From NCBI GenBank assembly GCA_028280445.1, contig JANQLU010000064.1, positions 1 to 64,000 of the forward strand: a stretch of 64,000 bases of DNA. The letters are read 5' to 3'. The translations under genes and the position numbers were made by a program. Below the pieces are notes generated by a model. That model was not told where the DNA came from. It made no database searches and saw only the letters and a program-made list of their open reading frames with translations. How positions within the stretch are numbered: the first letter of the stretch is position 1; each line of letters opens with the position of its first letter. Below are positions 32,718-42,718 of the stretch, in pieces. Origin of the DNA: Pirellulaceae bacterium (GTDB lineage: Bacteria; Planctomycetota; Planctomycetia; Pirellulales; Pirellulaceae).

Positions 32718-35159
32718 TCAGGATGGATCGATTTGCGATTTCAGATTGCGATAAATGCCATCGAGGTATTGTTGCAGTTCGTCGATCATGGGTCGCACAG
32801 CAGTAATGTCCCCAGAGGCCGATAGGTTTTCGATTTTTTCTGCGCAGGTCGTGGTTTTGATTGGATTTAGAAACAAGCAAGAGCCTTTGAGAGAATGTGC
32901 GGCGGCGGAGACTGCAGCAGCGTCGTTTCGATTGGCGGCTTCGTTGAGCTGCGAAAACAAATTCGGAGCTTCGGTAAGAAAGATCTGGACTAGATCGTTG
33001 ACCAACTCCTGGTCATCACCTGCATTGACCAAAACGGTTGGCCAATGAATCGGATCGTCAAAATTGTTCGACGTTTCGATTGTTGTAGTGTTGGCGGCTG
33101 GCTCGGGCGGAGAGTTTTCAAATAATTCGGCAAGTTTATCTGCAACATCTTGCAAGCGAATCGGTTTGGTCAAATAGTCGTCCATTCCGGCTGCCAGACA
33201 ATGTTCGCGATCGCCTTTCATGGCGTGAGCGGTCATGGCGACGACTGGCAAATGAGTCAGCGTTCGCGCTTCACGACGTCGCAATTCACGGGTCGCTTCC
33301 AACCCGTCCATTTCCGGCATTTGCACATCCATCAGCACCAGATCGAACGGGGATTTTTCGATTTGTTCCAGCGCTTCTTTGCCGTTATTGGCAACGGTAA
33401 TGCGATGGCCCAATTTTCCAAGAATTCCAATCGCCAATTTTTGGTTGACCACATTGTCTTCGGCCAACAGGATTCTCAGTTCCTGCAATGACGGTGTTGT
33501 TTCCGGCAGCTCCTTTGTTTTTTCCTGACGTTCCGGAGGTTTCACACCCGTTGTACTCAACGATGATACGATGGCATCGTACATTTCGGATTGTTTGGCA
33601 GGTTTCAACAAATGCAGGGTCACTCCGATCTGCAACAGTTCCGCCGAATCACCGGGCCTCGCTCCTGATGTCAGCATGATGACGCAACCGGGGTGCAATA
33701 ACGATTTTTCGACAATGGCTTTGGCCAACATCAGTCCATCCATCTCGGGCATGTTGACATCCGAGATCACCAATTGATACTCATCGTCTTCCTCGGCTGC
33801 GTCCGCCAAAGCTTGGAGTGCCAGGGCGCCGCCAGATGTTGTAGTTGGATTCATGCCCCAATTGGTTAGCATGTCTTTCAAGATGCGACGATTGGTGGCG
33901 TTGTCGTCAACGATCAAAACTCGAACACCTTGGATGCTGACCTGCGCCGCGGATCGTTGGAGCGCTTGTTCGGAGCGATCGATTTCCAAGGGCAATTCAA
34001 ATTGAAACTTGCTGCCTTTTCCCAATTCACTTTCGACCCAAATACGCCCGCGCATCAGCTGGACCAAGCGTGATGAAATTGCCAGTCCCAGACCAGTACC
34101 GCCGAACTGCCGTGTCGTCGAAGCGTCAGCTTGCTCGAATTCCTGAAACACTTTGGCGATGTTTTCTTGGGCGATGCCGATCCCGGTATCCACAACGGAA
34201 AATTGTAATGTGACGTGTGTCTCGGATAGTTGTTTGCATTCGATTTCGAGAACGACTTCGCCGGCCTCCGTAAACTTGATGGCGTTTCCGACGAGGTTGA
34301 CGATGATTTGGCGAATGCGGCCCGGGTCGCCAATCAAGGATTTTGGAATTTCTTCATCCACGCTAACTGCCAATTCGAGTCCTTTGCTGTGAGCGCGGAA
34401 CCCGAGCCCTTTCATGGTGTCGCCCAGTGATTCGCGGATATCAAAAGTGGTACATTCGAGTTCCAGTTTGCCCGCTTCGATTTTCGAAAAATCCAGGATG
34501 TCGTTGAGCAGCGTTAATAGAGCCTCGCCTGAATCCTGAACCATGCTCAGGTATTCATGCTGAGTTGTTGTAAGCTGGGTTTCCAATAGCAAATCGGTCA
34601 TGCCGATAATGGCGTTCATTGGTGTACGAATTTCATGGCTCATATTCGCCAAAAAATCGCTCTTTGCCCGGTTGGCAGCGTCGGCTTCTTCTTTGGCGAT
34701 ACGTAGCTGTTCACGTTCAGCTTCCAACGCTTGTTCGGCAATTCGTTGTTCGGTGATATCCCAGAAAATCGTTTGGACACCAATCACGTCGCCCTGCTCG
34801 TTTCGAACGGGACCTTTGCGGGAGGCAAAGTAGTGGACTTTTCCATCGACGATGTCGTCAAACACCGCTTCCAACACGTCACCTGTTCGCATCACATCTT
34901 CGTCTTCGGCGCGCGCGGCAGTGGCGATTTCTTCGGTGTAAAAATCAGCGATCGTTTTACCGATCATGTTATCGGCAGTCGTTCCCAGCAATGAAGCAAA
35001 TCGTTCGTTGGCAAAAACGATGCGTCCATCACGATCTTTGCGAAGGAAACATGCAGGGATGTTGTGGATTAAAGATAAAAACAGTGACTCGCCGTCGCGC
35101 AGACTTTCGTCGGTGGATTTGGGTTGCAGGTTCGTTTTGGAACGACCGGATTCGGACAT
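32718..35159 (-). CDS. Hybrid sensor histidine kinase (PAS-HisKA-HATPase-REC-REC-HPt)
   Basis: Start set at ATG 35159 (MSESGRSK); a TTG 18 bp upstream is less likely. Domains in order: PAS (about 25-150, [13 protein letters not shown]), coiled linker, HisKA with phospho-His in [14 protein letters not shown], HATPase ([11 protein letters not shown] and GTGLGLAIS), two receiver domains ([12 protein letters not shown] ... [10 protein letters not shown] and [12 protein letters not shown] ... [10 protein letters not shown]) and an HPt domain ([13 protein letters not shown]). No membrane helix, so it senses in the cytoplasm through PAS. The complete His-Asp-His relay implies a separate output regulator, not next to this gene. 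The orphan FixJ-type regulator at 61034 is far off and need not be the partner. Confidence 0.95.
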   Translation of the reverse strand: MSESGRSKTNLQPKSTDESLRDGESLFLSLIHNIPACFLRKDRDGRIVFANERFASLLGTTADNMIGKTIADFYTEEIATAARAEDEDVMRTGDVLEAVFDDIVDGKVHYFASRKGPVRNEQGDVIGVQTIFWDITEQRIAEQALEAEREQLRIAKEEADAANRAKSDFLANMSHEIRTPMNAIIGMTDLLLETQLTTTQHEYLSMVQDSGEALLTLLNDILDFSKIEAGKLELECTTFDIRESLGDTMKGLGFRAHSKGLELAVSVDEEIPKSLIGDPGRIRQIIVNLVGNAIKFTEAGEVVLEIECKQLSETHVTLQFSVVDTGIGIAQENIAKVFQEFEQADASTTRQFGGTGLGLAISSRLVQLMRGRIWVESELGKGSKFQFELPLEIDRSEQALQRSAAQVSIQGVRVLIVDDNATNRRILKDMLTNWGMNPTTTSGGALALQALADAAEEDDEYQLVISDVNMPEMDGLMLAKAIVEKSLLHPGCVIMLTSGARPGDSAELLQIGVTLHLLKPAKQSEMYDAIVSSLSTTGVKPPERQEKTKELPETTPSLQELRILLAEDNVVNQKLAIGILGKLGHRITVANNGKEALEQIEKSPFDLVLMDVQMPEMDGLEATRELRRREARTLTHLPVVAMTAHAMKGDREHCLAAGMDDYLTKPIRLQDVADKLAELFENSPPEPAANTTTIETSNNFDDPIHWPTVLVNAGDDQELVNDLVQIFLTEAPNLFSQLNEAANRNDAAAVSAAAHSLKGSCLFLNPIKTTTCAEKIENLSASGDITAVRPMIDELQQYLDGIYRNLKSQIDPS

Positions 35160-35487
35160 GTTATTTTTGGGAACCAAACCTGTTGAGATTATCTATTTTA
35201 GTTCCGCGGCACGTTAGAAGGGAAGAGGGGCGAGGGGAGGAAGAGGTACGGGAGAAGAGGCGCGAGGGACGAGTGAAGAAGTGTGAGTGTAAAAACTCTA
35301 GTCTCTTCCCTTGCGTGTGGGTGCCACTGGCTTTGCCAGTGTTTGACCGATCGACTCATGGTTTACTTCGTTCAATTGAAGTACTTAAAAACCGCTATTC
35401 GCAACCAGGACACTGGCACCGAAGCGAGGAAAGAGGTACAGGAACGAGCTACCCCTCGCGCCTCTTCCCTCGCCTCTCTCACCTCCA
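35160..35487. other. Intergenic region with MITE-like element and purine-rich strand
   Basis: No gene is seen. From 35219 to 35282 the plus strand is strongly purine-biased (GGAAGAGGGGCGAGGGGAGG type), with a pyrimidine-rich echo at 35456-35487. MITE-like copy 2 lies between them. Confidence 0.55.
35321..35420 (+). mobile_element. MITE-like element, copy 2
   Basis: GTGCCACTGGCTTTGCCAGT opens the element and CACTGGCACC closes it. The interior carries TTGAAGTACTTA (35376-35387) and AACCGCTAT (35390-35398) in the order seen at 3903-3925. About 100 bp, non-coding. Confidence 0.5.
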
Positions 35488-36930
35488 TCAATCCCACCAC
35501 CAGCGGTTGGCGTCGTCGGCGAATTTAACCGCTTGGCGAGCGGCGGCGACTTTGCCGTCTTTGTCCTGGAGCAGGTGTTTGTCGATCAAAGCACGCGCCG
35601 CGGCAATCGAAACACCGCCTCCAGCAGGCAGAATCAGGACATGTCGTTTCCAAACCGCATTGGCAACACAGGGACAGTTTTTCGGGTTGGGCTGTGTTTC
35701 GATGCTAAATTGTTTTTCGTCAAAAAAGAAATCAGGTGTCCATTTTGCGCGCTCGTACGCTTTGGTTTTGTGAATCCAAGCGGACAACACCAGCATGTCA
35801 ATGATGTTGCGCAGCTGGGCGTAGACCGGTCGGACTTTGGCAATTTTTTCGTATTTTTTTGTGAATGACGAAGCGTATTTTTTGCTGGCCGGACTGCTTT
35901 TTTTTCCGGTCGAAACAATGCGAGCCCGTTTGTCGAAATCGATGTTTTGTGTCGAAAGAATCACGCCTTGTCCGACCAGTTCGATCGCCAGGTTTTTGTC
36001 CGCGACTTTGACGCATTCATAGTTTGGTGAAAACCACCATCGTTGCATGCCGCGCGGTGCGCCGCGGAGCGCGGCAATAAAGGTTGTCATTTTGATCGGT
36101 GGTGCTTCGAGTCCAACGGCCATCATTTTCATTCGATAGTCCGCTTCGATCATGACCTGGGCAAGATGTGTTTTGCGTTGGACGCCGTAAACCTTGATGT
36201 CAGCTTGTCCCAGACTTTTTTGCAAGCCAGTGCCAATTTCTGCGGCGGCGCGAGCTTTGGCAGCCGGCGGAATATTTCGTGGAATGGTTTTCTGGTACTC
36301 TTTCAGTCGCTCGATGCCTTTGACGGTCGGGTCAATGGAACAAGCGACCCAAGTGTTGAGGTTGGCGGTTGGTTTGAACGTACGAAGCGCAGCGATCAGA
36401 TCTTCGAGCTGCAACGTCGGTTTATTCGAGTGGATTCCCACGACACGTCCCGCTGGGTTTTGCACCCAAGGCTCAGCAGGTCCCGCAATCACGATATCAT
36501 TTTGTTCGGGATAGACAAAAATGAATTGTGCGCGTGTCAGGCCGGCCAGATTTTGCATGGCGTCGGTTGGCGGTTTCCCTTGGGCGGCCAGACGTTTCAC
36601 TTCAGCTTCCAGTTTCCGCAGTGATATTTTGCGAAGCTTGGATTTTTTGGCGAGATTCCCAGGCAATTTGGCTTTCGCTTCGGCGACCCGTTTTCGAATC
36701 AATTCGCCGCGAGGGTCGGCAAACATTTTGGCTGTCAGTACACCGTTTGCATCGATGGAAATTCCCAGGGTCGGAAGCTGAACCGTTGTTCCGACGACGC
36801 CGTCTTCGTCATCGTTGTCGCGGGTGGTTTGACTCAGGGATTGACCGTGAGCTGTGGTGGAAGTGAACGCAACGAAAAAAATCAGCGCAAGCGCCAATAG
36901 AATGCGAAATCCGTTTACGTTTTGTGTCAT
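35488..36930 (-). CDS. Secreted DUF1598-type planctomycete protein
   Basis: Start at ATG 36930, which gives a signal peptide (ILLALALIFFVAFTSTTAHG); the longer frame adds 17 residues ahead of it. The mature part has an N-terminal helical region with LPGNLAKKSKLRKISLRKLE and a core with AGLTRAQFIFVYPEQNDIVI, GPAEPWVQNPAGRVVG, and RGMQRWWFSPNYECVKV, which I associate with DUF1598, a family known mainly from Planctomycetes. The product ends ANRWWWD, a tryptophan-rich tail. Probably periplasmic. Lies 148 bp downstream of the tandem SUMF1-like genes; no known activity. Confidence 0.75.
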   Translation of the reverse strand: MTQNVNGFRILLALALIFFVAFTSTTAHGQSLSQTTRDNDDEDGVVGTTVQLPTLGISIDANGVLTAKMFADPRGELIRKRVAEAKAKLPGNLAKKSKLRKISLRKLEAEVKRLAAQGKPPTDAMQNLAGLTRAQFIFVYPEQNDIVIAGPAEPWVQNPAGRVVGIHSNKPTLQLEDLIAALRTFKPTANLNTWVACSIDPTVKGIERLKEYQKTIPRNIPPAAKARAAAEIGTGLQKSLGQADIKVYGVQRKTHLAQVMIEADYRMKMMAVGLEAPPIKMTTFIAALRGAPRGMQRWWFSPNYECVKVADKNLAIELVGQGVILSTQNIDFDKRARIVSTGKKSSPASKKYASSFTKKYEKIAKVRPVYAQLRNIIDMLVLSAWIHKTKAYERAKWTPDFFFDEKQFSIETQPNPKNCPCVANAVWKRHVLILPAGGGVSIAAARALIDKHLLQDKDGKVAAARQAVKFADDANRWWWD

Positions 36931-37078
36931 CGTGATTCTCTGCCGAATGAATGCCCCGTTTAATTTTCGCGGAATCCTCACGCCGTTGTCAATTTATTTG
37001 TTCGTTGGCCGCGTACTTCGGTCGAAAAAAGGAGGCGTTGCGTGCATTTCGCGTTGGGCCAGCAATAAACTTGCGCGA

Positions 37079-38326
37079 TTACTTTTTTGAGGAAAGCCCG
37101 TGTTTTTGGATGACTTTAGGAAGTTGAGGGTCGACAATTCCGATTGCGCCACGACCTTCATCGGCGCTTTTGCGTTTTGCAACTTCCGCTGTCACTTTGT
37201 GGGCCATCTCCCAATACTTCTCTTGGTCTTTCCTTTTTTCCGGCGAATGCAGAGGTCGGATCAAACGGAAACCGACTCCCAATGCGGGTTCTGTAGTGCA
37301 CCACCAGGGACTGGCCGGAAAATTCGGGTCTTCATCTTTCCAGTCGTCACTGGATTTGAGTCGGAAACTGCTGCGAGCCTCGTCCGATTTTGAAAGATAA
37401 CTTCCGCCTCGTGCGACGCCTGGAAACTCTTTGGTGGGTCGATTGAATGTATGTTCGACACTCAACGTCATTTCGACTTTGACTTTCTTCTGAAGTTTTT
37501 GGTACCAGCGTTTGTCGTATTGATCTAACACCCACTCCGCAGCATTTCCATGCATGTCGTAAAGACCGAATGAGTTTGGTTTTTTCTGACCAACTTTATG
37601 GCGGAGGCTATCAGAATTTTCGTCGAACCAGCCGTATTCCCTTAGCTTTGAAGCGTCGTCGCCAAAATGAAACTGTGTATCGGAGCCTCCACGACAAGCG
37701 TACTCCCATTCGGATTCGATCGGCAACCGATAGTAGCGTTTGGTCAGCAAACTCAACCATTTCGAATATTGCCGGGCCGCATATTGAGTCATCGCAATGG
37801 CGGGTGTGTCGTCGTGTTCGCCATCCTCAAAAATGAGTTGAGGATCGTACAACATTGACGGCGCAGTGACGGCGTCGATCTCGTTTTCTTTGGTGACCAA
37901 GCGAATTTTTTTAGCGCTGAATTTTTTAAAGACCTTGTGCATATGCATGTAAGGTTTGTACTGTCCCCAAGTGATTTCTGTTTTTCCCATCCAAAACGGT
38001 TGAACATAAACACTTACTTGCGGCGATTCATCGGGACGTTTTTTATCGACGTCGTCGTCACTTCCCAACAGAAATGTTCCCCCTGGCACTGGGACCATTT
38101 CGATGGTTTTGTCGGTCCCAGGAATTTTTTCCCGGTACGGAACCATGTAGCCGACCTTGGTTTTTACAAAAATTCCAGAAGTTGGTTTTTTGCGAACGAT
38201 GCCCAGCGGAAGTTGTTGAGAAGTTTGCCGGATTTCGTTTTTTATTTGCGACGGTAGTTCATGGCAGCACAAAAACGTCAGCGCGAACAGCGAGGAAACA
38301 CGAATGACGAAATTAGTTGTCATCAA
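37079..38326 (-). CDS. SUMF1-fold secreted protein, copy 2
   Basis: The 415-residue product has an N-terminal signal (SSLFALTFLCCHELPSQ) and a formylglycine-generating-enzyme (SUMF1) fold: VPVPGGTFLLGSDDD, QVSVYVQPFWMGKTEITWGQ, YRLPIESEWEYACRGG and GLYDMHGNAAEWVLDQYD. The two active-site cysteines of true FGE are not there (VARGGSYLSKSDEARSSFRL has none), so it is not expected to make formylglycine. It is about half identical by eye to the 440-residue neighbour upstream, so the two form a tandem duplication 13 bp apart. SUMF1-fold proteins without the cysteines often act as binding or regulatory domains. Role unknown. Confidence 0.88.
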   Translation of the reverse strand: MMTTNFVIRVSSLFALTFLCCHELPSQIKNEIRQTSQQLPLGIVRKKPTSGIFVKTKVGYMVPYREKIPGTDKTIEMVPVPGGTFLLGSDDDVDKKRPDESPQVSVYVQPFWMGKTEITWGQYKPYMHMHKVFKKFSAKKIRLVTKENEIDAVTAPSMLYDPQLIFEDGEHDDTPAIAMTQYAARQYSKWLSLLTKRYYRLPIESEWEYACRGGSDTQFHFGDDASKLREYGWFDENSDSLRHKVGQKKPNSFGLYDMHGNAAEWVLDQYDKRWYQKLQKKVKVEMTLSVEHTFNRPTKEFPGVARGGSYLSKSDEARSSFRLKSSDDWKDEDPNFPASPWWCTTEPALGVGFRLIRPLHSPEKRKDQEKYWEMAHKVTAEVAKRKSADEGRGAIGIVDPQLPKVIQKHGLSSKK

Positions 38327-38339
38327 ATGCTACTGCTGG

Positions 38340-39662
38340 TTATCGTCCACGCTTGCCTTTTGAGGATTTTCGTTTCTTCTGGAACTCTTCGATGGCTTTA
38401 AACAGCCCCGGATCGACCAGTCCTCGTGCTCCACGACCTTCGGAATCGATGCGTTCTTCGGCTAGCTCGCGCGTTTCTTTCAAAGCGGATTGCCAGTAAG
38501 CCTCTTTGGCCTCACGGGTTTTAGGAGTTTCCAAGGGGCGGAAAAGTCGAAAACCGACGCCGGTCGATGGTTCAGTGGTGTACCACCAAGGGCTGGCCGG
38601 AAAGTTTGGATCTTCATTTTTCCATTCTTCGTCGTCCGATTGCATACGAAATGCACAACGGGCTGAATCGGCGTCCAACTCCCATGAACCGCCGCGGATG
38701 ACGCGTGGGTAAAGCTTGGTTGGTTTACGAAATGTTTTGGCAACCGGAATGGGTTTGCCGTCTTTCATTTTTTCTTTCAGTTTCGCATACCATTTTTTGT
38801 CGTATTCATCCAACACCCATTCAGCGACGTTGCCGTGCATATCGTAGAGCCCGAATTTGTTGGGTTTTTTGGTGCCGACTTTCTGACGTTCATCATCGGA
38901 ATTGTCTTCGAACCAGGCGTATTCCTCGAGTTCGTCCGAGTCGTCGCCAAAATGCCAGGCGGTGGTGGAACCGGCGCGACAGGCGTATTCCCATTCCGCT
39001 TCCAATGGCAATCGATAGAAAGTTTTCGTGGTCAAACTGAGCCACTTGGTGTATTGCCGTGCTGTGTATTGCGTCATCGTCGCTGCAGGTGTCTCTTTGT
39101 CGGCACCGGCATCGTAAGTAAAACTTGGATCGTAAAGGCTCGACGCTACTGTAATTGCATCCAGTTTATTTTTCTTCGTTACTTTACGCACACCGGCTGA
39201 TTGGAATTCCTTGAAAATGTCATGCAATCCCAGGTAGGGATCAAACTGTCCCCAAGTGATTTCTGTTTTGGCCATCCAGAATGGTGGAACCGTCACGGAG
39301 ACCTGTGGCATTTCATCTTCGTATTTTTCCTCGGCATCCTCGGGGCTTCCCATTTTGAAGGTGCCACCTGGGATCGGAATCATTTCGACAGCGAGTTTGG
39401 TGCCCGGAATCGGTTGTTTATAAGGCACCATGTAGCCATACTTCGTTTTTACAAATATTCCGGATTTCGGTTTTTCTTTGACGATCCCCAGCGGCAGTTT
39501 TTCTGTATCCGCTTTGGTTTGTTGCTTCGAGTCGGATTTTTCCTGCTGGCCTGGAATACGTTGAGCGGAGATTGTTACAGCAATCCAGCCAATAAAAAAC
39601 GCTCCACATAACAGCGCAAGAATTTGCAATTTAGGTTTGTATTTTGTGTTTGCCGAAAACAT
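38340..39662 (-). CDS. SUMF1-fold secreted protein, copy 1
   Basis: The 440-residue product has a signal-anchor-like N-terminus (ILALLCGAFFIGWIAVTISAQ) and the SUMF1 core: IPIPGGTFKMGSPEDAEEK, VTVPPFWMAKTEITWGQFD, YRLPLEAEWEYACRAGSTT and GLYDMHGNVAEWVLDEYD. Like its tandem partner, it lacks the FGE cysteine pair; one Cys (SARCAFRM) remains near that place. A basic tail (KKRKSSKGKRGR) ends it. It is preceded 12 bp upstream by the asparaginase gene on the same strand, so the three genes are likely one transcript: asparaginase, SUMF1 copy 1, SUMF1 copy 2. Confidence 0.88.
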   Translation of the reverse strand: MFSANTKYKPKLQILALLCGAFFIGWIAVTISAQRIPGQQEKSDSKQQTKADTEKLPLGIVKEKPKSGIFVKTKYGYMVPYKQPIPGTKLAVEMIPIPGGTFKMGSPEDAEEKYEDEMPQVSVTVPPFWMAKTEITWGQFDPYLGLHDIFKEFQSAGVRKVTKKNKLDAITVASSLYDPSFTYDAGADKETPAATMTQYTARQYTKWLSLTTKTFYRLPLEAEWEYACRAGSTTAWHFGDDSDELEEYAWFEDNSDDERQKVGTKKPNKFGLYDMHGNVAEWVLDEYDKKWYAKLKEKMKDGKPIPVAKTFRKPTKLYPRVIRGGSWELDADSARCAFRMQSDDEEWKNEDPNFPASPWWYTTEPSTGVGFRLFRPLETPKTREAKEAYWQSALKETRELAEERIDSEGRGARGLVDPGLFKAIEEFQKKRKSSKGKRGR

Positions 39663-39674
39663 ATTATTCGATCT

Positions 39675-40712
39675 CTAGTTGGTTTGAATTGGAGTGAGTT
39701 CTCCGACCAGCGACTTCCCTATTCTAGCGCGAATCGCTTCGCTTGTCAGGTTTTGATTGAACAAGTAATGCAACTTGGCAATGGCTGCCTCGATTGTCAT
39801 GTCGACACCTGACACAACACCGGCGTCAGCAAGGGCGGTTCCAGCGGCATAATCACGTGGTGAAACAGTGCCATGTTCGCATTGCGAACACGAGACAATC
39901 ACGACTCCGCGTGAGCAGGCGCGATGCAAAACATCCAAAAACTCCTTGTTATCTGTCGGACCCGTACCAACTCCATAAGTTTCCAAAACCAAACCCTCCA
40001 GCGGTTGGGAAAGCAGGTTTTCGAGAACCTCGGCAGAAACGCCTGGAAACAGCCTGAAAGTACCCAATCGAGCTGGTGACAAACTTGCGGCATTAAATTT
40101 TGCGTCGCCCCGCTGCAACATGCGATGTTCAAAGATTCGAATCTGAGTTCCAACTTCGCCCAGCGGCAAATAGTTGGGAGATTGGAATGCGTCAAAGTCA
40201 TAAACACTGGCTTTGGTCGCTCGACAGCCGCGAAATAGATGAGCGCCAAAAAAAATACAGACTTCTGGGATGTCGTAACTGCCTGCCAACAGCAGCGAAG
40301 TGATCAAATTGTCACGCGCATCATTGCGCGTTTGGCACAGTGGGATTTGGGAACCCGTCAAGATCACGGTCTTCGTGAGCCCTTCGAGCATGAACGCCAA
40401 TGCCGATGCAGTATACGCCATCGAGTCCGTACCGTGCAGCACGACAAAACTGTCAAACGCATCGTAGTGTTCGGAAATTCGGTTGGCGATTTTTTGCCAG
40501 TGTGCAGGTGTCATCTGGGCCGAGTCGATCACCGGAACAAAATCCTGAATTTCGAATTCTGGCATTTCCGGAGTGCGAATCTCGGGCATACTCCTCATTT
40601 GTTGTTCCAAAAAACCGGGTTCGACACGATAGCCTTGATCGCTAGCTCGCATACCGATCGTTCCACCGGTGTTGATCATCAGAACTTTGCGTTTGTTGTC
40701 ACTGGGGTTCAT
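39675..40712 (-). CDS. ansA: L-asparaginase, cytoplasmic type
   Basis: The 345-residue protein has both catalytic Thr motifs of the asparaginase/glutaminase family: MINTGGTIGM (first Thr, about residue 15) and VVLHGTDSMAYTASAL (second Thr, with Asp, about 93-94), plus KTVILTGSQIPL and NARD-like RNDARDNL. No signal peptide, so type I (cytoplasmic), hydrolysing L-asparagine to aspartate and ammonia. Usual length for the family. Its gene leads into the two SUMF1-like genes with a 12-bp gap and lies divergent from the DUF3467 gene. Confidence 0.93.
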   Translation of the reverse strand: MNPSDNKRKVLMINTGGTIGMRASDQGYRVEPGFLEQQMRSMPEIRTPEMPEFEIQDFVPVIDSAQMTPAHWQKIANRISEHYDAFDSFVVLHGTDSMAYTASALAFMLEGLTKTVILTGSQIPLCQTRNDARDNLITSLLLAGSYDIPEVCIFFGAHLFRGCRATKASVYDFDAFQSPNYLPLGEVGTQIRIFEHRMLQRGDAKFNAASLSPARLGTFRLFPGVSAEVLENLLSQPLEGLVLETYGVGTGPTDNKEFLDVLHRACSRGVVIVSCSQCEHGTVSPRDYAAGTALADAGVVSGVDMTIEAAIAKLHYLFNQNLTSEAIRARIGKSLVGELTPIQTN

Positions 40713-40824
40713 AAAAGTCAGCTCTTGGCTTTGCCAGCATTTTCAAAAAACATTGCTATTGGCGCAAAAATTTGGTTCCGTCATGCTGCTGTGAGCAAAT
40801 ATTTATCGAACTCAGGATAGTCTG

Positions 40825-41136
40825 ATGGCAGAAAATCAAAATACCCCCAAGCCAATTCCAGTAAACGATACAAACGCAATTAGCTCGTATGCAAATTTTT
40901 GTCGTGTTACAGGTTCTCCAGAAGAGCTGATTATCGATTTTGGCATGAATGCTCAGCCGATGAATTCAAACGACCAGCCCGTCGATATCAACCAACGCAT
41001 CATTTTGAATTTTTATACCGCCAAACGACTGTTACACGCGCTGCATGTATCCGTAAAACGCCATGAAGATGTGTTTGGCAATGTCGAAACGGATATCCAA
41101 AAACGCGTGAAAGCTCAAGAACCAACCGCCGGTTAA
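40825..41136 (+). CDS. DUF3467 family protein
   Basis: The 103-residue product matches the small DUF3467 family: YANFCRVTGSPEELIIDFGM, then VDINQRIILNFYTAKRLLHAL and a C-terminal helix with VSVKRHEDVFG. No signal or membrane segment. Members are widespread, single-domain and of unknown function. Followed by a strong terminator at 41177, so it is transcribed on its own. Confidence 0.88.
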   Translation: MAENQNTPKPIPVNDTNAISSYANFCRVTGSPEELIIDFGMNAQPMNSNDQPVDINQRIILNFYTAKRLLHALHVSVKRHEDVFGNVETDIQKRVKAQEPTAG

Positions 41137-41176
41137 TCACCGCGTGAGCCATCGGCAATCCACGATTGAATTTTCC

Positions 41177-41207
41177 AAAAAGCAGTGTGTCGACACTGCT
41201 TTTTTTA
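41177..41207 (+). terminator. Terminator after the DUF3467 gene
   Basis: AGCAGTGT (41181-41188), loop GTCG, ACACTGCT (41193-41200), then T7. Perfect 8-bp stem with A-tract upstream, so it may work in both directions. It also shows that the long upstream extension of the Pgk frame is not coding. Confidence 0.93.
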
Positions 41208-41372
41208 TTGCGCGACAAAAACACCATTAATCAAAAAAAATGGTGGAAATCGGAGCACTGGTCGTTCGCCATCGACAAATCGCTCAACGCCTGCGACGAG
41301 GCACATTGCTGCAAACTCGACTCCGTGCAAAATAGTTCTTTTGTTTTATCCACAAAATTCACGAGCGTTCTC

Positions 41373-42557
41373 ATGGCCAAGAAGACGATTGCAGATATTG
41401 ATGTTGAAAATCAAACTGTTTTGATGCGGGTTGATTTTAATGTTCCGCTGAATGACCAACTCCAAATTACCGACGATCGTCGGATCGAAATGGCGTTGCC
41501 TTCGATCAAATCGGTGGTCGACCGTGGCGGGAAACTTGTTTTGATGAGCCATCTGGGGCGCCCCAAAGGCAATCCCGATCCGCAATTCAGTCTGGCCCCG
41601 GTGGCCAAACGGCTTGGTGAACTCGTCGATGCCAGCGTGCATTTCGCAGCAGATACCATTGGGGACGAAGCTCAATCGAAGAAAAGCGCGTTGGCCGGTG
41701 GTGAAATTCTGGTTCTGGAAAATTTACGGTTTGATCCTGGCGAGAAAAAAGGGGACGAAACGTTTGCTACTGAATTGGCCAAGGGTATTGATGTCTATTG
41801 CAACGACGCGTTTGGGACTTGCCATCGAAATCACGCTTCGATGCTGGCCGTCCCACAGGCGCTCAATGGCAAACCGTGCGTTGTCGGGTTCCTGGTCGAA
41901 AAAGAAATCCGTTACCTGAACGATGTGATTCAAAATCCGGAGCGACCGTTTGTCGCGATTCTCGGCGGTGCCAAAGTTTCCGACAAAATTAATGTGATCG
42001 ACAATCTGCTGGGGATCTGTGATCAGGTGATTATTGGCGGCGCGATGGCCTACACTTTTTCGTTAGCACAAGGTGGTTCGGTCGGCAATTCTTTGTCGGA
42101 ACCTGACAAAGTTGACTTGGCAAAAAGTTTGATTGAAAAAGGCGGCGACAAACTGGTGCTGCCGCTGGATGTCCATTGCGGTGACGCTTTTTCGGGTGAT
42201 TGCAACAAACGAATGGTTGACTCGGGGCAAATTCCGGATGGTTTCGAGGGGTTGGATATTGGCGAAAAAACCATTGCCGCCTACGCAGAGATTTTGGCAA
42301 ACGCAAAAACAGTCGTTTGGAATGGCCCGATGGGCGTTTTTGAAATGCCTCCATTTGATGCGGGGACCCGCGCGATTGCTCAAGCGATCGCCGACAGTGA
42401 CGCAACGTCGATCATCGGCGGCGGCGATAGCGCAGCGGCCATTGCCCAATTTGGAATGGAAGATTCGGTTACGCATATCAGCACTGGTGGTGGCGCAAGT
42501 TTAGCCATGTTAGAAGGCAAAAATTTCGAACCGGTAGCGGTGCTCGACGAAAAATAA
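41373..42557 (+). CDS. pgk: Phosphoglycerate kinase
   Basis: Start at ATG 41373 ([10 protein letters not shown]) gives 394 residues, the usual length; the frame continues upstream through a terminator and is not used. Hallmarks: [13 protein letters not shown] (N-terminal signature), SHLGRPKG (substrate Arg), [37 protein letters not shown] and the C-terminal GGGDSAAA plus [13 protein letters not shown] nucleotide site. Catalyses 1,3-bisphosphoglycerate plus ADP to 3-phosphoglycerate plus ATP in glycolysis. Not next to gap or tpi here. Confidence 0.97.
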   Translation: MAKKTIADIDVENQTVLMRVDFNVPLNDQLQITDDRRIEMALPSIKSVVDRGGKLVLMSHLGRPKGNPDPQFSLAPVAKRLGELVDASVHFAADTIGDEAQSKKSALAGGEILVLENLRFDPGEKKGDETFATELAKGIDVYCNDAFGTCHRNHASMLAVPQALNGKPCVVGFLVEKEIRYLNDVIQNPERPFVAILGGAKVSDKINVIDNLLGICDQVIIGGAMAYTFSLAQGGSVGNSLSEPDKVDLAKSLIEKGGDKLVLPLDVHCGDAFSGDCNKRMVDSGQIPDGFEGLDIGEKTIAAYAEILANAKTVVWNGPMGVFEMPPFDAGTRAIAQAIADSDATSIIGGGDSAAAIAQFGMEDSVTHISTGGGASLAMLEGKNFEPVAVLDEK

Positions 42558-42604
42558 TTCGAGGTACGCCGCAATACGAGCACCTAGCGAGTGGTTTAGT
42601 TAAA

Positions 42605-42708
42605 GGGGTCGGGAGTCTTTTCATAAACCAGTCGAAGAATGTCCGCGCTACAATCCGTTTGATGATTGGAAACGGCTAAGGAAGTAAACTGAAAAGACTC
42701 CCGACCCC
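42605..42708. repeat. 17-bp perfect inverted repeat (GGGTCGGGAGTC element)
   Basis: GGGGTCGGGAGTCTTTT (42605-42621) and its exact reverse complement (42692-42708) enclose 70 bp. It lies between the converging Pgk and MFS genes. It is preceded by GCGAGTGGTTTA (42589-42600), close to the GCGAGTGGTT arm at 60206. Non-coding; MITE-like or terminator role possible. Confidence 0.65.
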
Positions 42709-42718
42709 GTGATGCCAG

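Noticed and set aside
39201..39611. 136-codon plus-strand frame opposite SUMF1 copy 1
   Set aside because: Antisense shadow; the minus-strand gene has a clear fold and operon context.
41166..41372. N-terminal extension of phosphoglycerate kinase
   Set aside because: It would be translated through a perfect terminator hairpin, and Pgk has full length from ATG 41373.
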